From Anaeramoeba ignava (lineage: Eukaryota > Metamonada > Anaeramoebidae): 64,000 nt of DNA. Location of the stretch: the NCBI GenBank assembly GCA_028826165.1, contig JAPDFW010000078.1:310001-374000 (forward strand). Reading direction: 5' to 3'. The notes beneath the pieces are model-generated. The model was given only the letters and a program-made list of their open reading frames with translations, was not told where the DNA came from and ran no database searches. Numbering within the stretch: the first letter of the stretch is position 1; each line of letters starts with the position of its first letter. Made by a program: the position numbers and the translations under genes. Shown piece after piece: positions 30,433-42,059 of this stretch.

Positions 30433-32979
30433 ATGGATGAAAAGGAACAAGGAGTCTTATACCATATAGAATGGAACAACCAAACAAAATGGAAAGTTTT
30501 TTTCCAAAACCAAATTTTAGCAGGAGTCGCAAACTCAATCACAACCATCCGCCAAAAACAATCCGAAAATTTCAAAACAGAATTATCCTCCCCAGAAATC
30601 CCCAACCACAAAATCGAGTTCGACAAAATGGATCTGGGAGACTTCATTGACATCAAGGATTCAAATATGGAAAACATGCTGAACACATACACAGAAGAGT
30701 TTCCAGAAGAAATCGAAATTGCGCCGGAATGGAAGCGACTTGTGCAGAACTATTTCATCCGACAGCACGCAGACTTCGACGTTGAATGCCAGTCAAAAAT
30801 CACGAACGGAAACGCGATCCTCGAGCTGAACGCACACACATTCTGCATATCGATAGTGGGTGTGTACACAGCAACATGGAGATACGGGGGAAAGGATCGA
30901 GCGCGGATGCAGATTTCACGGAAAAACCCAAGAGAACTGCAGCTGGACGCGGAGCGCGGGATGGTTTTCGGGCTGACCACAAAGAAGCCCAGCGAGTCGT
31001 ATGTGATGATGAAAACCTTCGAGATGTTCATGGGGTTTCATGGAAGATTTCCAGAAGCACATAGAATAAAGGGGGATATTTTGGGAATAAAGGAAGAAGT
31101 AGTTGCGATTGCATACCGCAGCTGGGCACTGGGGTCTGCCGTGTTCCACTGCACAACAGTCCCAAGCGTGACAGAGAATATCTTGGTCACACTCCGCATG
31201 GACAAGACGTATTTGGCGGTGCTTTCAAAAGACCATCCGCCGCTGTATTTTGTGTGGAATGAAGGATGCATAAGTTACAAAAAACACCCCCAAAATGAAA
31301 AATTTTTCACCATTTCCATAAATACGGTTTCTGTGAATAAAGCGCTGTTTCTGCTTGCTGGAGACAGGGTGCATCGGGACTTGATCTGCACAACGCTGGA
31401 TATCTTCTCGAAATCGCGGCTGTCAACCTCCTTTACAACGCTTATCAGTAGTCCTCACACTTCGCGCTCGCAGACATCGTTCAAAACAGTGGATCTCCAA
31501 GACAACCCGCGACAACAGAAATCCAAACTTGCGCTTTCTCTGGATAACGTGTCTTCGCTTGCGTCTGCGCGGATTCTCGTCGATCCTGTGCTCCACCGTT
31601 GGGACACGTTCGGAGAGCACTTCACATCGCCTTTGCTCAAGGAAAACTTCGCCATTATGCCGCCAGCCAAAAAACCCCGTCCCCAACAGCTCCAAACAAC
31701 ATACAACTATGTGCCGTATTACGAGCAGGACAGATACGAGGACGCGCACCATCCTGTGGCTTCCTTCCGCGCACAAATAACCTCAACACTCGACAAAAAT
31801 CTTGGAACCGTTATCGTTCTCCTTTTTGAGGACCACTTCGCAGTCGCCGCTGAAGACGACAAGATCATCCGCTTCTTTTCTCCCTTTGCTCGCGTCTTCA
31901 TAGACAAGAACAATTCGCGCAAATGCAGGCTCGTTCTCGACGAGATCTGGTACGTTGTGCTTGTTTTTGAGACTGAGAAAAAGGTCAAGAAATTCGCATC
32001 ACTTCTCCACTCGTTCAAGGAAAGCTACATCTTCGCCGATCTCGACGTGGCCCAACGACCACAAGCAACGCGAGCAAGTTGCAACTTCCTCACCTTCAAC
32101 GAAAGCGTAGCTGGAGAGGTTGTGTTGCACTACGACCACTTCGAGATCAACACAACCCTCGATTCATTCACAGAAATGTACCGAATCGACCACCAAATCT
32201 CCCGCCACCCCACAATCAGCCTCGCTCTCGAACTCTCCCTCCGTCCAGGCGCCACTCTGACAATGTGCTTCCCTTACGCCTCCCACGCTCAGCTCTTCAA
32301 ACAGGTTTTCATGGACAACCGTTTCCGTTTACTTTCCCAAACAGTCGGCAAAAAACCGCCGGCAGAATTCCCAGTTGTTCTCCAAAATTTGCCGGACAGA
32401 ACAGACGTTATAAAGTCCCGAATTGTCGTCTCTCAATCCCGTCTTAGTCTTTGGCACGACACAAATATTCTCGAGGTCTACCGTTGCGCAGACTGCGTAA
32501 TCTTCGATAACTACGGTCTAGAAATCAAGATCCAACTTCCCTCCTTCGCTGCCTATCTCGCAACTTTCAACAACAAAAATGCAAAATCCTCCTTCGTTTC
32601 CCGCGCAAAATCCTCGGGCATCGGTCTCTACTTCAAACCAGACGCCTCTCACTTCCGCATAGTAAAAGTAGACTCCAAAAAATCAGAAGAACAAGGCACT
32701 CTTTCATTCGATGAGAAAATGATCACACTCATCATCCTCGGCAAACCTTTCTCAAACCGCATCATCGAGACAGAGCTCTTTGTTCATCCTGCAAATCCTC
32801 GTCTTCTCCAAGTCCTCTTTATTGGCAAGGAATCCTTCGTTATCTTTTTCAAAAACAACGATAGCAAACTAAGAATGATCCAAAACTTTTCTGCTACAAA
32901 ACTTAAATTGATGAAACAATTCGAGAAGAAGGTTGGTTTTGAAGAATTTGCTATTGAAGATCCTGATTTTAAAAATTAA
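30433..32979 (+). CDS. Large intronless protein of unknown function with repeated PH-like modules (848 aa)
   Basis: It starts MDEKEQGVLYHIEWNNQTKW and ends IEDPDFKN. I see several consecutive stretches with alternating strands closed by a helix, e.g. VIVLLFEDHFAVAAEDDKII...FETEKKVKKFASLL, GEVVLHYDHFEINTTLDSF...SHAQLFKQVFMD, and GTLSFDEKMITLIILG...NPRLLQVLFIG...FFKNNDSKLRMIQNF. The last one has the NPxxLxLxF...FF pattern common in PH-like folds. Function cannot be stated. Base composition is near 45-50% GC over most of its length, far above all neighbours, with codons such as CTC, GCG and CGC. That also produces many false overlapping frames. It is convergent with the 561-aa gene at 33157-36082, which looks like a distant relative. 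Start and stop are clear. Confidence 0.85.
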   Translation: MDEKEQGVLYHIEWNNQTKWKVFFQNQILAGVANSITTIRQKQSENFKTELSSPEIPNHKIEFDKMDLGDFIDIKDSNMENMLNTYTEEFPEEIEIAPEWKRLVQNYFIRQHADFDVECQSKITNGNAILELNAHTFCISIVGVYTATWRYGGKDRARMQISRKNPRELQLDAERGMVFGLTTKKPSESYVMMKTFEMFMGFHGRFPEAHRIKGDILGIKEEVVAIAYRSWALGSAVFHCTTVPSVTENILVTLRMDKTYLAVLSKDHPPLYFVWNEGCISYKKHPQNEKFFTISINTVSVNKALFLLAGDRVHRDLICTTLDIFSKSRLSTSFTTLISSPHTSRSQTSFKTVDLQDNPRQQKSKLALSLDNVSSLASARILVDPVLHRWDTFGEHFTSPLLKENFAIMPPAKKPRPQQLQTTYNYVPYYEQDRYEDAHHPVASFRAQITSTLDKNLGTVIVLLFEDHFAVAAEDDKIIRFFSPFARVFIDKNNSRKCRLVLDEIWYVVLVFETEKKVKKFASLLHSFKESYIFADLDVAQRPQATRASCNFLTFNESVAGEVVLHYDHFEINTTLDSFTEMYRIDHQISRHPTISLALELSLRPGATLTMCFPYASHAQLFKQVFMDNRFRLLSQTVGKKPPAEFPVVLQNLPDRTDVIKSRIVVSQSRLSLWHDTNILEVYRCADCVIFDNYGLEIKIQLPSFAAYLATFNNKNAKSSFVSRAKSSGIGLYFKPDASHFRIVKVDSKKSEEQGTLSFDEKMITLIILGKPFSNRIIETELFVHPANPRLLQVLFIGKESFVIFFKNNDSKLRMIQNFSATKLKLMKQFEKKVGFEEFAIEDPDFKN

Positions 32980-33156
32980 ATTAAAAAATTTTTTGGATTG
33001 CTTTAATGATTTCTTGTTTTTGAATCAATCCAAAAGAAAAAGTGAAAAAAAAAAAAAAAGAATAAATGCGAATTTCTTTTTGGTTTTCTTGAAAAATTAA
33101 AATTAAAATTAAAATTAAAATTAAAATTTGATTTTGAATTTGATTTTGATTTAAAA

Positions 33157-36082
33157 TTATTGATTCAACTGAGATTGAATAGCTTCATATAGTACTTCCC
33201 AATCAGATGTTCGATCAAATATTTTCAAAACGAAACTATTTGGAACAGAAATTGTCAAAACATTTCTTTGATTCACAAACTCATGCCCAATTTTCAGATC
33301 TTTTGTAATTTGAACTCGAAGAATTTGCTGCTTGCTTTTGTAAACACTCAAAATCTCAGAATCAGTATAAATAAGTGCCTTCGCATCAATCTCGGTAACA
33401 GGGCTCGTCCGACTAAACAACCTCAAATTGATTTTCTTAATCAACTGCTTCTGCTTTTCTTGCATTTCCTCGATCTGCTTCGTAGTAATAGTAACTGTTG
33501 TTGTCAAATTCCGACTCAACAATCGAGAAATTTGTATCGTTTTTTCTGGTTGCAAAAATTCTTTTTCTGAAGTTTGGTATGTAAACTCTTGTATCATATC
33601 ATGATTCCAGATGAAATTTGGCTATTTTTTTATTTTTATTTATATTTATATTTTTTTTATTTATATTTATATTTTTGATATTTATATTTACATGCTTGTG
33701 AATTAATTTAAAATAGAAGAAAATATTCAGAATAAGATTAACTTCTTCAATTTTTTTTGGTGATAGAATGATTCTTTGCGGTTTTGTTTTCTCCTAAAAA
33801 AAAGAAAAAAAATTTATAAGAAAAAAAATTTATAAGAAAAAAATTTGAAATTACATGAACTTCCAAAAGAATATATGCATTGTTTTGCTTATTAATAAGC
33901 ATAGAAGAGGTTTCATATTTAAAAAACAAATCAACCTCGCCATCATTCAGCTTAATAAAACTATCAGTAAGAGTCAAAGCTCCATGTCGATGCTCAGCAA
34001 AAATCAACACATGAGTTTTAAAGAATCGCGAAGCAATCACAGAATTCAAAACTTGCTCAATCTTTTCCCGAGTTGGATGTTGCACTTGATTCACGTTTTG
34101 GAACAAGTCCATGTTCAAATTCAGCTGCATATCCCCGTTCTCATGTGATAGGATACGAAGCACAGATGCTGTGTTAGGAAGTTTGCAATGTAATGATACT
34201 AATGATAATAGGAAATCCCGTGTTTGTGTACTTGTGCATTCAAACTCACAAAAATCTTGGTTTGTTGGATGAATCCGCATTCTTCTCGGATTCATAACAT
34301 TTCGATAAAGCTTTTTTTTATTTTAAAAAAAATTATTTGATTTAATTTATTTTTTAACTTGAAAGATTCTTTTTCTTTTTCTTTTTCTTTTTTCTTACCA
34401 TCCAATTAAATGAAAATTGGAATTCTATTGGTTTGTTACTATCTGTATAAACAATCTGCATTGATTTTTGATCCAATTTGATTGTAACATGGAAAATTGC
34501 ATCATTTTCAACTAATATAATTGGATATTCAGATTCTTTTTGTGTCCATTGATAAATCACCATCGAAAACAAGAAATCAGATTCTTTATAATTTTAATTT
34601 TCAAAATGAATTTTAATTTTCAAAATGAATTTTAATTTTATAAAAGAATTTTAATTTTATAAAAGAATTTTAATTTTATAAAAGAATTTTATAAATGAAT
34701 TTTAATTTTTAATTTTAATTTCAAAATGAATTTTAATTTTATAAAAGAATTTTAATTTTAATTTTAATTTTAATTTTAATTTTAATTTTAATTTTAATTT
34801 TAATTTTAATTTTAATTTTAATTTTAATTTTAATTTTGATTTTAATTTTAATTTTCATTTTGAAATGAATTTAAATTATAATTTTAATTTTAATTTTAAT
34901 TTTGATTTTAATTTTAATTTTAATTTTAATTTTAATTTTAATTTTAATTTTAATTTTAATATTAATATTAATTTTAATTTTAAATTACCTGAAAGTAAAG
35001 TCGGAAATTTAATTTCATCAAAATGTTGTAGTTTTTGATTAGCAATATTACAAGCTGTTATAATTTGGAAAAATTCAAAAATTAAATCTCGATTTCTGGG
35101 TGTTAGGAAATTCAATTTTTGTCCAAGATTTGTTGAACTTTTGATAAAAAGAATCGAATTATCTTCTTTTTGAGCTACAAAATCTTCTTTATGATATCCA
35201 AATTTGAAATTTGATTTTGATTTTGAAATGATTTTGAATTTGTTTCGTGAAAAAACAATTTGTGCATCAATCCAATCATTTCCACTCAAAATTTTACACT
35301 TTTTTTTATAATTTTAATTTTAATTTTAATTTTAATTTAAATTTTAATTTTAATTTTAATATTAATTTTAATTTCAATATTAATTTTCATATTAATTTTA
35401 ATTTCAATATTAATTTTCATTTTAATTTTAATTTTAATTTTAATTTTAATTTTAATTTTGATTTTAATTTTATAAATGAGTTTTAATTTTAAAATGAATT
35501 TTAATTTTAAATGGAATTTTAATTTTAATTTTAATTTTAATTTTAATTTTAATTTTAATTTTAATTTTAATTTTAATTTTAATTTTAATTTTAATTTTAA
35601 TTTTAATTTTAATTTTAATTTTAATTTTAATTTTCAAAATGAATTTTAATTTTAAAATGAATTTTAATTTTATAAATGAATTTTAATTTTAATTTTAATT
35701 TTAATTTTAATTTTATAAATGAATTTTAATTTTGATTTTAATTAATTTTAATTATTTTAATTTATGTTTTAATTTTATAAATGAATTTTAATTAATTTTC
35801 ATTTTAAAATGAATTTAAATTTTAATTGGAATTTTATATTTTGTTTGCAAAATAAAGTTCCAAAAAAAAAACTATTAAAAAAAAATTAAAAAAAAAATAA
35901 TAATTAAAATTTACATTCGCAAACCATTTAGAAAGTAATAATAATCGATGAAGAGTTGAAATAAACTTTTGGTTTCCAGTTTTATCAGATTGAGATCTTT
36001 GGAATGACATTAAACCATATAAAATATGTGAAACATGATTACTTCTTTCTGTAAATTCAAAAGGATCGAAAGTTTGATCCAT
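33157..36082 (-). CDS. Six-exon gene for a 561-aa protein with PH-like modules, function unknown
   Basis: I placed six exons by splice sites and phase: 35915-36082, 34989-35298, 34399-34583, 33855-34310, 33692-33793 and 33157-33621. Introns are GT-AG (616, 405, 88, 61 and 70 bp) and every junction keeps the frame, e.g. SKWFAN/CKILSGNDWIDA, TLLS/E/SDFLFSMVIYQW, FNWM/LYRNVMNPRRMR and ILLEVH/EKTKPQRIILSP. The protein starts MDQTFDPFEFTERSNHV and ends EVLYEAIQSQLNQ. Several segments have strand-strand-helix ends (YILLEVHEKTKPQRIILSPK with IEEVNLILNIF; VLTISVPNSFVLKIFDRTSD), as in PH-like domains. It is convergent with the GC-rich 848-aa gene, which shares this look. No enzyme motif or membrane segment. 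Confidence 0.8.
34584..34988 (-). repeat. Intron 2 of the six-exon gene, TTTAAT hexamer array
   Basis: A 405-bp intron made of TTTAAT units with TTCAAAATGAAT and TATAAAAGAAT variants. The donor follows TCAG and the acceptor is TATAAAG. Confidence 0.8.
35299..35914 (-). repeat. Intron 1 of the six-exon gene, TTTAAT hexamer array
   Basis: A 616-bp intron with an almost pure TTTAAT run at about 35516-35632, flanked by TTCAAT/ATTAAT variants. It belongs to the same family as the intron 2 array. Confidence 0.8.
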
Positions 36083-36479
36083 TTTATTAAGAATTTTAAT
36101 TCAAAATTTTGTGTAAAAAAAAAAAGGAGTGTGAAAAAGAAATTAATTCAAATAAAAGAAGCAAAAGGAAAAAAATGAAAAAAAAAAATTTAAAAAAAAA
36201 AATTAAAATTAAAATTTAAATTTTTAAAAGGAAAAAAAAATTATTTTTATTAAATTAACGTTTCTTGTTTGGGGGTTTTTTATTTAAAAAATTTATTTTT
36301 CTTTTTCTTTTTTTTTTCTTTTTATTATTTCTAAAAATTTTTTATTATAAATTTCTTCAAATCTAAAACTTGAAATTAAAATTTTAATACCAAAAAAAAA
36401 GAGAAAACAAATTAAACTTCTTCTTTTAATGTACAAAAATGAAGGATAGCTATTTTAATTATCTTCTTGTTCTTATTAC

Positions 36480-37080
36480 AAAAAAATTCTAAAAGAAAAG
36501 AATTAAAAATTTTTCATTCAATTTTTTCAACATCAAATTTGAAACAAAAAAAGCAAATTCATAAAAATTCTTTTAAATCAATACAATTAATTTATTTCTA
36601 AATTTAAAACTGGAATTAATTCAATTCAATTCCCACAAAAATTCTTTTCTCTTAAATCAATACAATTAATTTATTTATTTCGGAATTTAAAACAGGAATT
36701 AATTCAATTTCCTAAATCATTTCTCATAGAAATCCTGTTCTCTTAAATAAATACAATTAATTAATAAATTTTGGAATTTCAAATGTGAATTAATTCAATT
36801 CATTTTCCCACAAAAATTCTTTTCTCTTAAATCAATATAATTAATAATTCAAATGTGAAAACAAAAAGGAAAAATGAAATTTGATTTCCTAAATCATTTC
36901 TGATAAAAATTCTTTTCTCTTAAATCAATACAATTAATTCATTTTGGGATTTAAAACAGGAATTAATTCAATTCAATTCAATTTCCTAAATCATTTCCCA
37001 CAAAAATTCTTTTCTCTTAAATCAATATAATTAATAATTTAGATGTGAAAACAAAAAGGAAAAATGAAATTTGATTTCTA
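36480..37080. repeat. Diverged tandem repeats of 80-100 bp, six or so copies
   Basis: The landmark TTCTTTTCTCTTAAATCAAT recurs near 36566, 36646, 36731, 36828, 36912 and 37012. A longer block (AATGTGAAAACAAAAAGGAA...) occurs twice about 184 bp apart, which suggests a higher-order unit. No coding frame is seen. The upstream 36083-36480 is AT-rich promoter or leader DNA of the six-exon gene. Confidence 0.7.
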
Positions 37081-37139
37081 AAAAACTCTTCAAAAAAAAA
37101 TGGAAAAATGAAAAATGGAGGAATTGGAATTATCTATCA

Positions 37140-37600
37140 AATAGCAAGAGGAAATAATTTCAAAAAGGATTTATTATTAATATTAAATTATTGTTATTAA
37201 AAATAAAGAAATAAATTTGAAACAAAAATTAAATAAAAATTTAACTTAATTTTTAATAATAATTAATTTATTATTTTGTAATAAAATTAATTAAGAAATA
37301 ATTTATAAAAAGGATTTATTATTAATATTAAATTAATATTATTAAAAATAAAGAAATAAATTTGAAACAAAAATTAGATAAAAATTTAATTTAATTTTTA
37401 ATAATAATTAATTTATTATTTTGCAATAAAATTAATTAAGAAATGATTTAAAAAAGAATTTATTATTAATATTAAATTAATATTATTAAAAATAAAGAAA
37501 TAAATTTGAAACAAAAATTAGATAAAAATTTTATTTAATTTTTAATAATAATTAATTTAATATTTTGCAATAAAATTAATCAAGAAATGATTTTAAAACT
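37140..37600. repeat. ~144-bp tandem repeat, three copies
   Basis: The landmark GGATTTATTATTAATATTAA recurs at about 37167, 37311 and 37455, each followed by AAATTTGAAACAAAAATTAG. The period is close to the 145-bp satellite at 20870-24530, but the sequence differs. Confidence 0.8.
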
Positions 37601-37719
37601 TTTATTCATTTTTTTTCATTTTTTTTTTGTTTTTTTTTTCTAAATTAAAAAAATAAAAAGAAAAAAAAAGAAAAAATCAAATAAAAATTTTAAAAACAAA
37701 ATTATAAAAAAAAATAAAG

Positions 37720-38450
37720 AGAAAATGTTAATTAAAATGTAAAATAATTTACTTATATAATTTATAAAAAGAATTTATTATCTAAATTAATTCAAAATTG
37801 ATTTAAAAATAAATATAAATTTAAATCAAAAATAAATTTAATTAATTTTATTTCCAAAAAAATAAAATAATTTTAAATAATATTAAATAATAATATTTAA
37901 TTAATTTTAAAGTATAAATTATTTTGAAATAAATTAATAATATAAAATATAATTTTATTATTAATTTCCTTATTAAATAATTAATAAAATAATTTAAATA
38001 TTTTTAATATAAATTTAATCAAAAATTAAATAATAAAAATTAAAATTAAAATATAAAATAATTTATTTATACAATTTATAAAAAGGATTTATTATCTAAA
38101 TTAATTCAAAATTGATTTAAAAATGAATATAAATTTAAATCAAAAATAAATTTAATTAATTTTATTTCCAAAAAAATAAAATAAATTTAAATAATTTTAA
38201 ATAATAATATTTAATTAAATTTAAAATATAAATTATTTTGAAATAAATTAATAATACAAAATATAATTTTATTATTTAATTTCCTTATTAAATAATTAAT
38301 AAAATATTTTAAACAATCTTAATATAAATTTAATCAAAAAATTAAATAATTAAAATTAAAATTAAAATATAAAATAATTTATTTATATAATTTATAAAAA
38401 GAATTTATTATCTAAATTAATTCAAAATAGATTCAAAAATAAAAATAAAT
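37720..38450. repeat. ~315-bp tandem repeat, two to three copies
   Basis: The landmark TATAATTTATAAAAAG followed by ATTTATTATCTAAATTAATT recurs near 37756, 38070 and 38386. Units are AT-rich and non-coding. Confidence 0.75.
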
Positions 38451-41400
38451 ATGTTAAAATTAATAATGAAGAAATTAAAATTGAAGAAATATTTAGATAT
38501 TATTATTAAAGAAAATTTCAAATTTTTTTGCTTCAAAAAATGATTTGAAATTGATTTTATTCAAGAAATAATTATTAAAACAATTTAGAAAATTGAAGAT
38601 GATTATTATCCAATAGTAAATTATTTTATTTGATTTAAAATTTTTTTAAATTCAAATTCCAAAATAATTTATTTATTTATTTAGAAAAGGGAATACAATA
38701 GAATTTATCAAATAAAAACTCTCAAAAATTTATAAAATATTTCCTTATATTCAAAAAAAATAATTTTGAAAATGAAACTTATTATATTAATTGAATAAAA
38801 TTATGAAACAAAATTCCCAAATCAAAAAATCAAAATTGATACATTTTCTACAAAAAGAAATCTAACAATAAATTTCATTTATCAAAACACAAATGATTTA
38901 AATTATTAAATTATTTACAAATTGAAATGAAATTTAAACAAAATTATAATCAACAAAATAAATATATCTCTTCATAATATTTAAAAGAAATCAAATCAAA
39001 TTTACATTAATTTTGATTATGAAAATTTAATTGGAAAAACAAAAAAAAAATAATAATAAAAGAAAAAGGAAATCAAATTGATAAATATTCAAGTTTTCAC
39101 CTTTGTATTAAACCAAAAAAAAAATTCATCAATAACATTATATCTCTTTTCTCAATTCAAAAATAATACAATAAAAAAATATATATATTTCAGTTGATAA
39201 AATTGATATTAAAACAGAATCTTTGAATAGAAACACAAAGAAAATAGATTGAATCTAATTGAAAAAAGATTTGAAATCAATAAATCAAATATCAAGATAA
39301 AACCAAATATTGTTATGGAATATTTTACAGAAGAAAAAGAAAAAGAACTTAAAATGGATATTTTAAAACAATTCTACATTTCAAAATCAAAAAAAGAATT
39401 TAACATAAAACAAACAATAATAAGCTTACTGTATTTTCATAATCTATTTATTGATATTATAAAGAAAAACCTTTATATTCTCTTTTTAATGTTATTTCTT
39501 ATTCGAAAAAAAAAGAAGAAAATTGTGGAATTAAATTAATAACCAAAATATTTCCTTAAAATCTATAATTAAAACATGAAATATTTTATTAATTCTTTTG
39601 TTTCTCTTGTTTTTTATATAGATCTTATTACAGAATTCATTTTATTATTTGAACTAAATGAAAACTATTGATATTTAACATTAATGAATATTTTAAAAAG
39701 AAATTTAAAAGAAAAAAGAAAGAAAGAATTTTATTTAATATAGATTTTTCTATTAAGAAAAAATAGAATAACAATTAAGAGATAATCCACAAATTGAAAC
39801 ATTTACAATAAAAAGAAAAGAAAAGAAAATATTCTTGATTTCCAAAATATTTCAACAATTATTTGATCTTTTAATATTGAATATACAACAATTTTCATTC
39901 ATTTCCCTTTCAAAAACAAACTTTCTAACTGTTTACATCATTACAGAAATATTTTCTTCCACTTTAATCAATATTTCTCAAATCTCACAATTTTCAAGAT
40001 TATTTTATTTTATTTATATTATGAAAAGAAAAAAGAATTTGAATTATTATCAACAACAAAAATATCTATCTTAAATATATTCAACAATTTAATCCATAAA
40101 CAGAAATACTTATTTCCATTTTTATTATTTCAAGAATTTATGAAAATTATTTGAATATCTTCAATTTACTTTTGCATTGGAAACACTTGATACATATATT
40201 CAATAACTTAAAATAATAATTTGAATATTTATTTATTTCTTGAATCAAAATATCACAAATAAACAATTAACCAAATATTGAAATTATGGAATTTTTTTCC
40301 ATTTTCTTGAAACTGAAAAAAAAGATCAAATCAAAATATATTTCTTGAATATTTTTTTTGAATAAAAAATTACTGATATCAATGAATACTTATTTTCACA
40401 AATCTTCACAAAATATTTCTCCCTTTTATTTGTAAATAACAATTATTCAAAACACACAAAAAGAATATTTTCCACAAATATTTTGAAATTGATGATTAAT
40501 TACAACTTTTTATATTCTAAAACAAAATTAACAAAATTCAACAACATTTTTGAATAATTTATATATCCTTTCTTTAGAAATATTTCCACTTTCCAGAATA
40601 TTATTTATTTCCATTTCAAAATTATTCTTCAATTATTTTCTTCAAGAAAAAGAATATTAAATTGAATTGAATTGAAAATACATTTCTTAATAATTTCAAT
40701 AATATTCACAAATTCTTTATTTATTTATTTCAAGGAAATATACTTCTATTTAATCTATTCAAAAAATATAACAGATAGAACTCAATTTTATCAATAAATT
40801 TAATTTAATTTAATTTAATTTAATTACTACAAAATTATTCTTCATTTCTCCAAAATAATTGATAAAATTACAAAATTCCTAATCATAAATATTTATTAAT
40901 CATTCCATTTTGAAGAGATTTCCATTAATATCAAACAAGAAAATTCTTTTTCAAAATATTAAATTCAATTTCAAATCCAATTTAAATTCACAAAATTCTA
41001 AACAATAACAAGTTATTTCTGTTCATTAATCTTAATTATTTAACAACAAAAAAAAATTATTTATAAATTCTAACTTCTTTAAAATTGAGAAATTAAATCC
41101 TTATTGGAAAAACAAAATGAAAAAAATGAAAATAATCTTCAAAATCCAAAATCACTTTTAAATTTCAATTATCTTTACTTAAATATTGGAAAATGATATA
41201 AATATCAAAATTCTAACTCTTATTTAATTTATTATTTAAATCAATTTAATCAAGAAATATTCAAAATTCTTTTTAAAAAACATGATATCTGTTCATTTAT
41301 TTAATCCAAAATATAATCCAAAACAAATTTGATTTCAAAATATTTCCAAATTCACAAATATTATATAGATAAATCAATTATTATATAAATACTCAATAAA

Positions 41401-42055
41401 TCTTCTTTAAAATATTTATCTTCAAATTTTGGAAGATTTTATTTAATTCTACTTTTGAATAACTTTGGAAAAAACTATTTATTATTTATTTATTCATTCC
41501 TTTCTTTTTTATTCAACAAAATTTCCAAATTTATTTCCTTTATAAACCTCAAACTCAAATCAAAACATTTCCAAAAAAAGAAATATTTCTTGATTTTTTA
41601 TTACAAAATATAAAATATTCAAAAATTTTCTTTTTTGTTAATAGAATTAATATTTAAATTCCAAAAAAAAATAGATAGAATTGAATTGTTTTGATTTAAA
41701 AATTATTATTAAATTATTTCCAAAAAAAAAATAGAAAGAAATTCAATATTTAAATAGATTTAATTTATTTATAAATTCTTTCAAAAAAAATATTTTAATT
41801 GATTTTTATTTGGAAAAAATAAATAAATTTAATTAAAAAAATTCAAAATTATGATTAAGAACAATTTTATCAATTTTATTTCATTTTTGAAAAAGAAATT
41901 AAATAAACAATTTGTTTTGAAATTTATTCAAAACTTAATAAATAAGAAATTTTCTTTTTTAATTTCTTTTTCCTTTTTCTTTTTTTTTAATTAAAAAAAT
42001 AAAAAAAAACAAATTTTTCATTTTTTTTTCATTTTTTTTTTCACAAAAGTAAACA
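38451..42055. other. AT-rich non-repetitive intergenic DNA
   Basis: About 3.6 kb without a supported gene. Two short plus-strand frames (39249-39539 and 39835-40074) have some non-repetitive protein-like character but no homology that I recognise, and they may be chance or gene remnants. No RNA gene or splice-like pattern is apparent. Confidence 0.4.
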
Positions 42056-42059
42056 CAAA

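Noticed and set aside
30750-32447. Many overlapping frames on both strands inside the 848-aa gene
   Set aside because: The higher GC lowers stop frequency; only the 848-codon frame has protein-like composition and full length.
39249-40074. Two short plus-strand frames (96 and 79 codons)
   Set aside because: Isolated, no recognisable motif or splice context, and lengths not surprising; kept only as a note in the intergenic entry.
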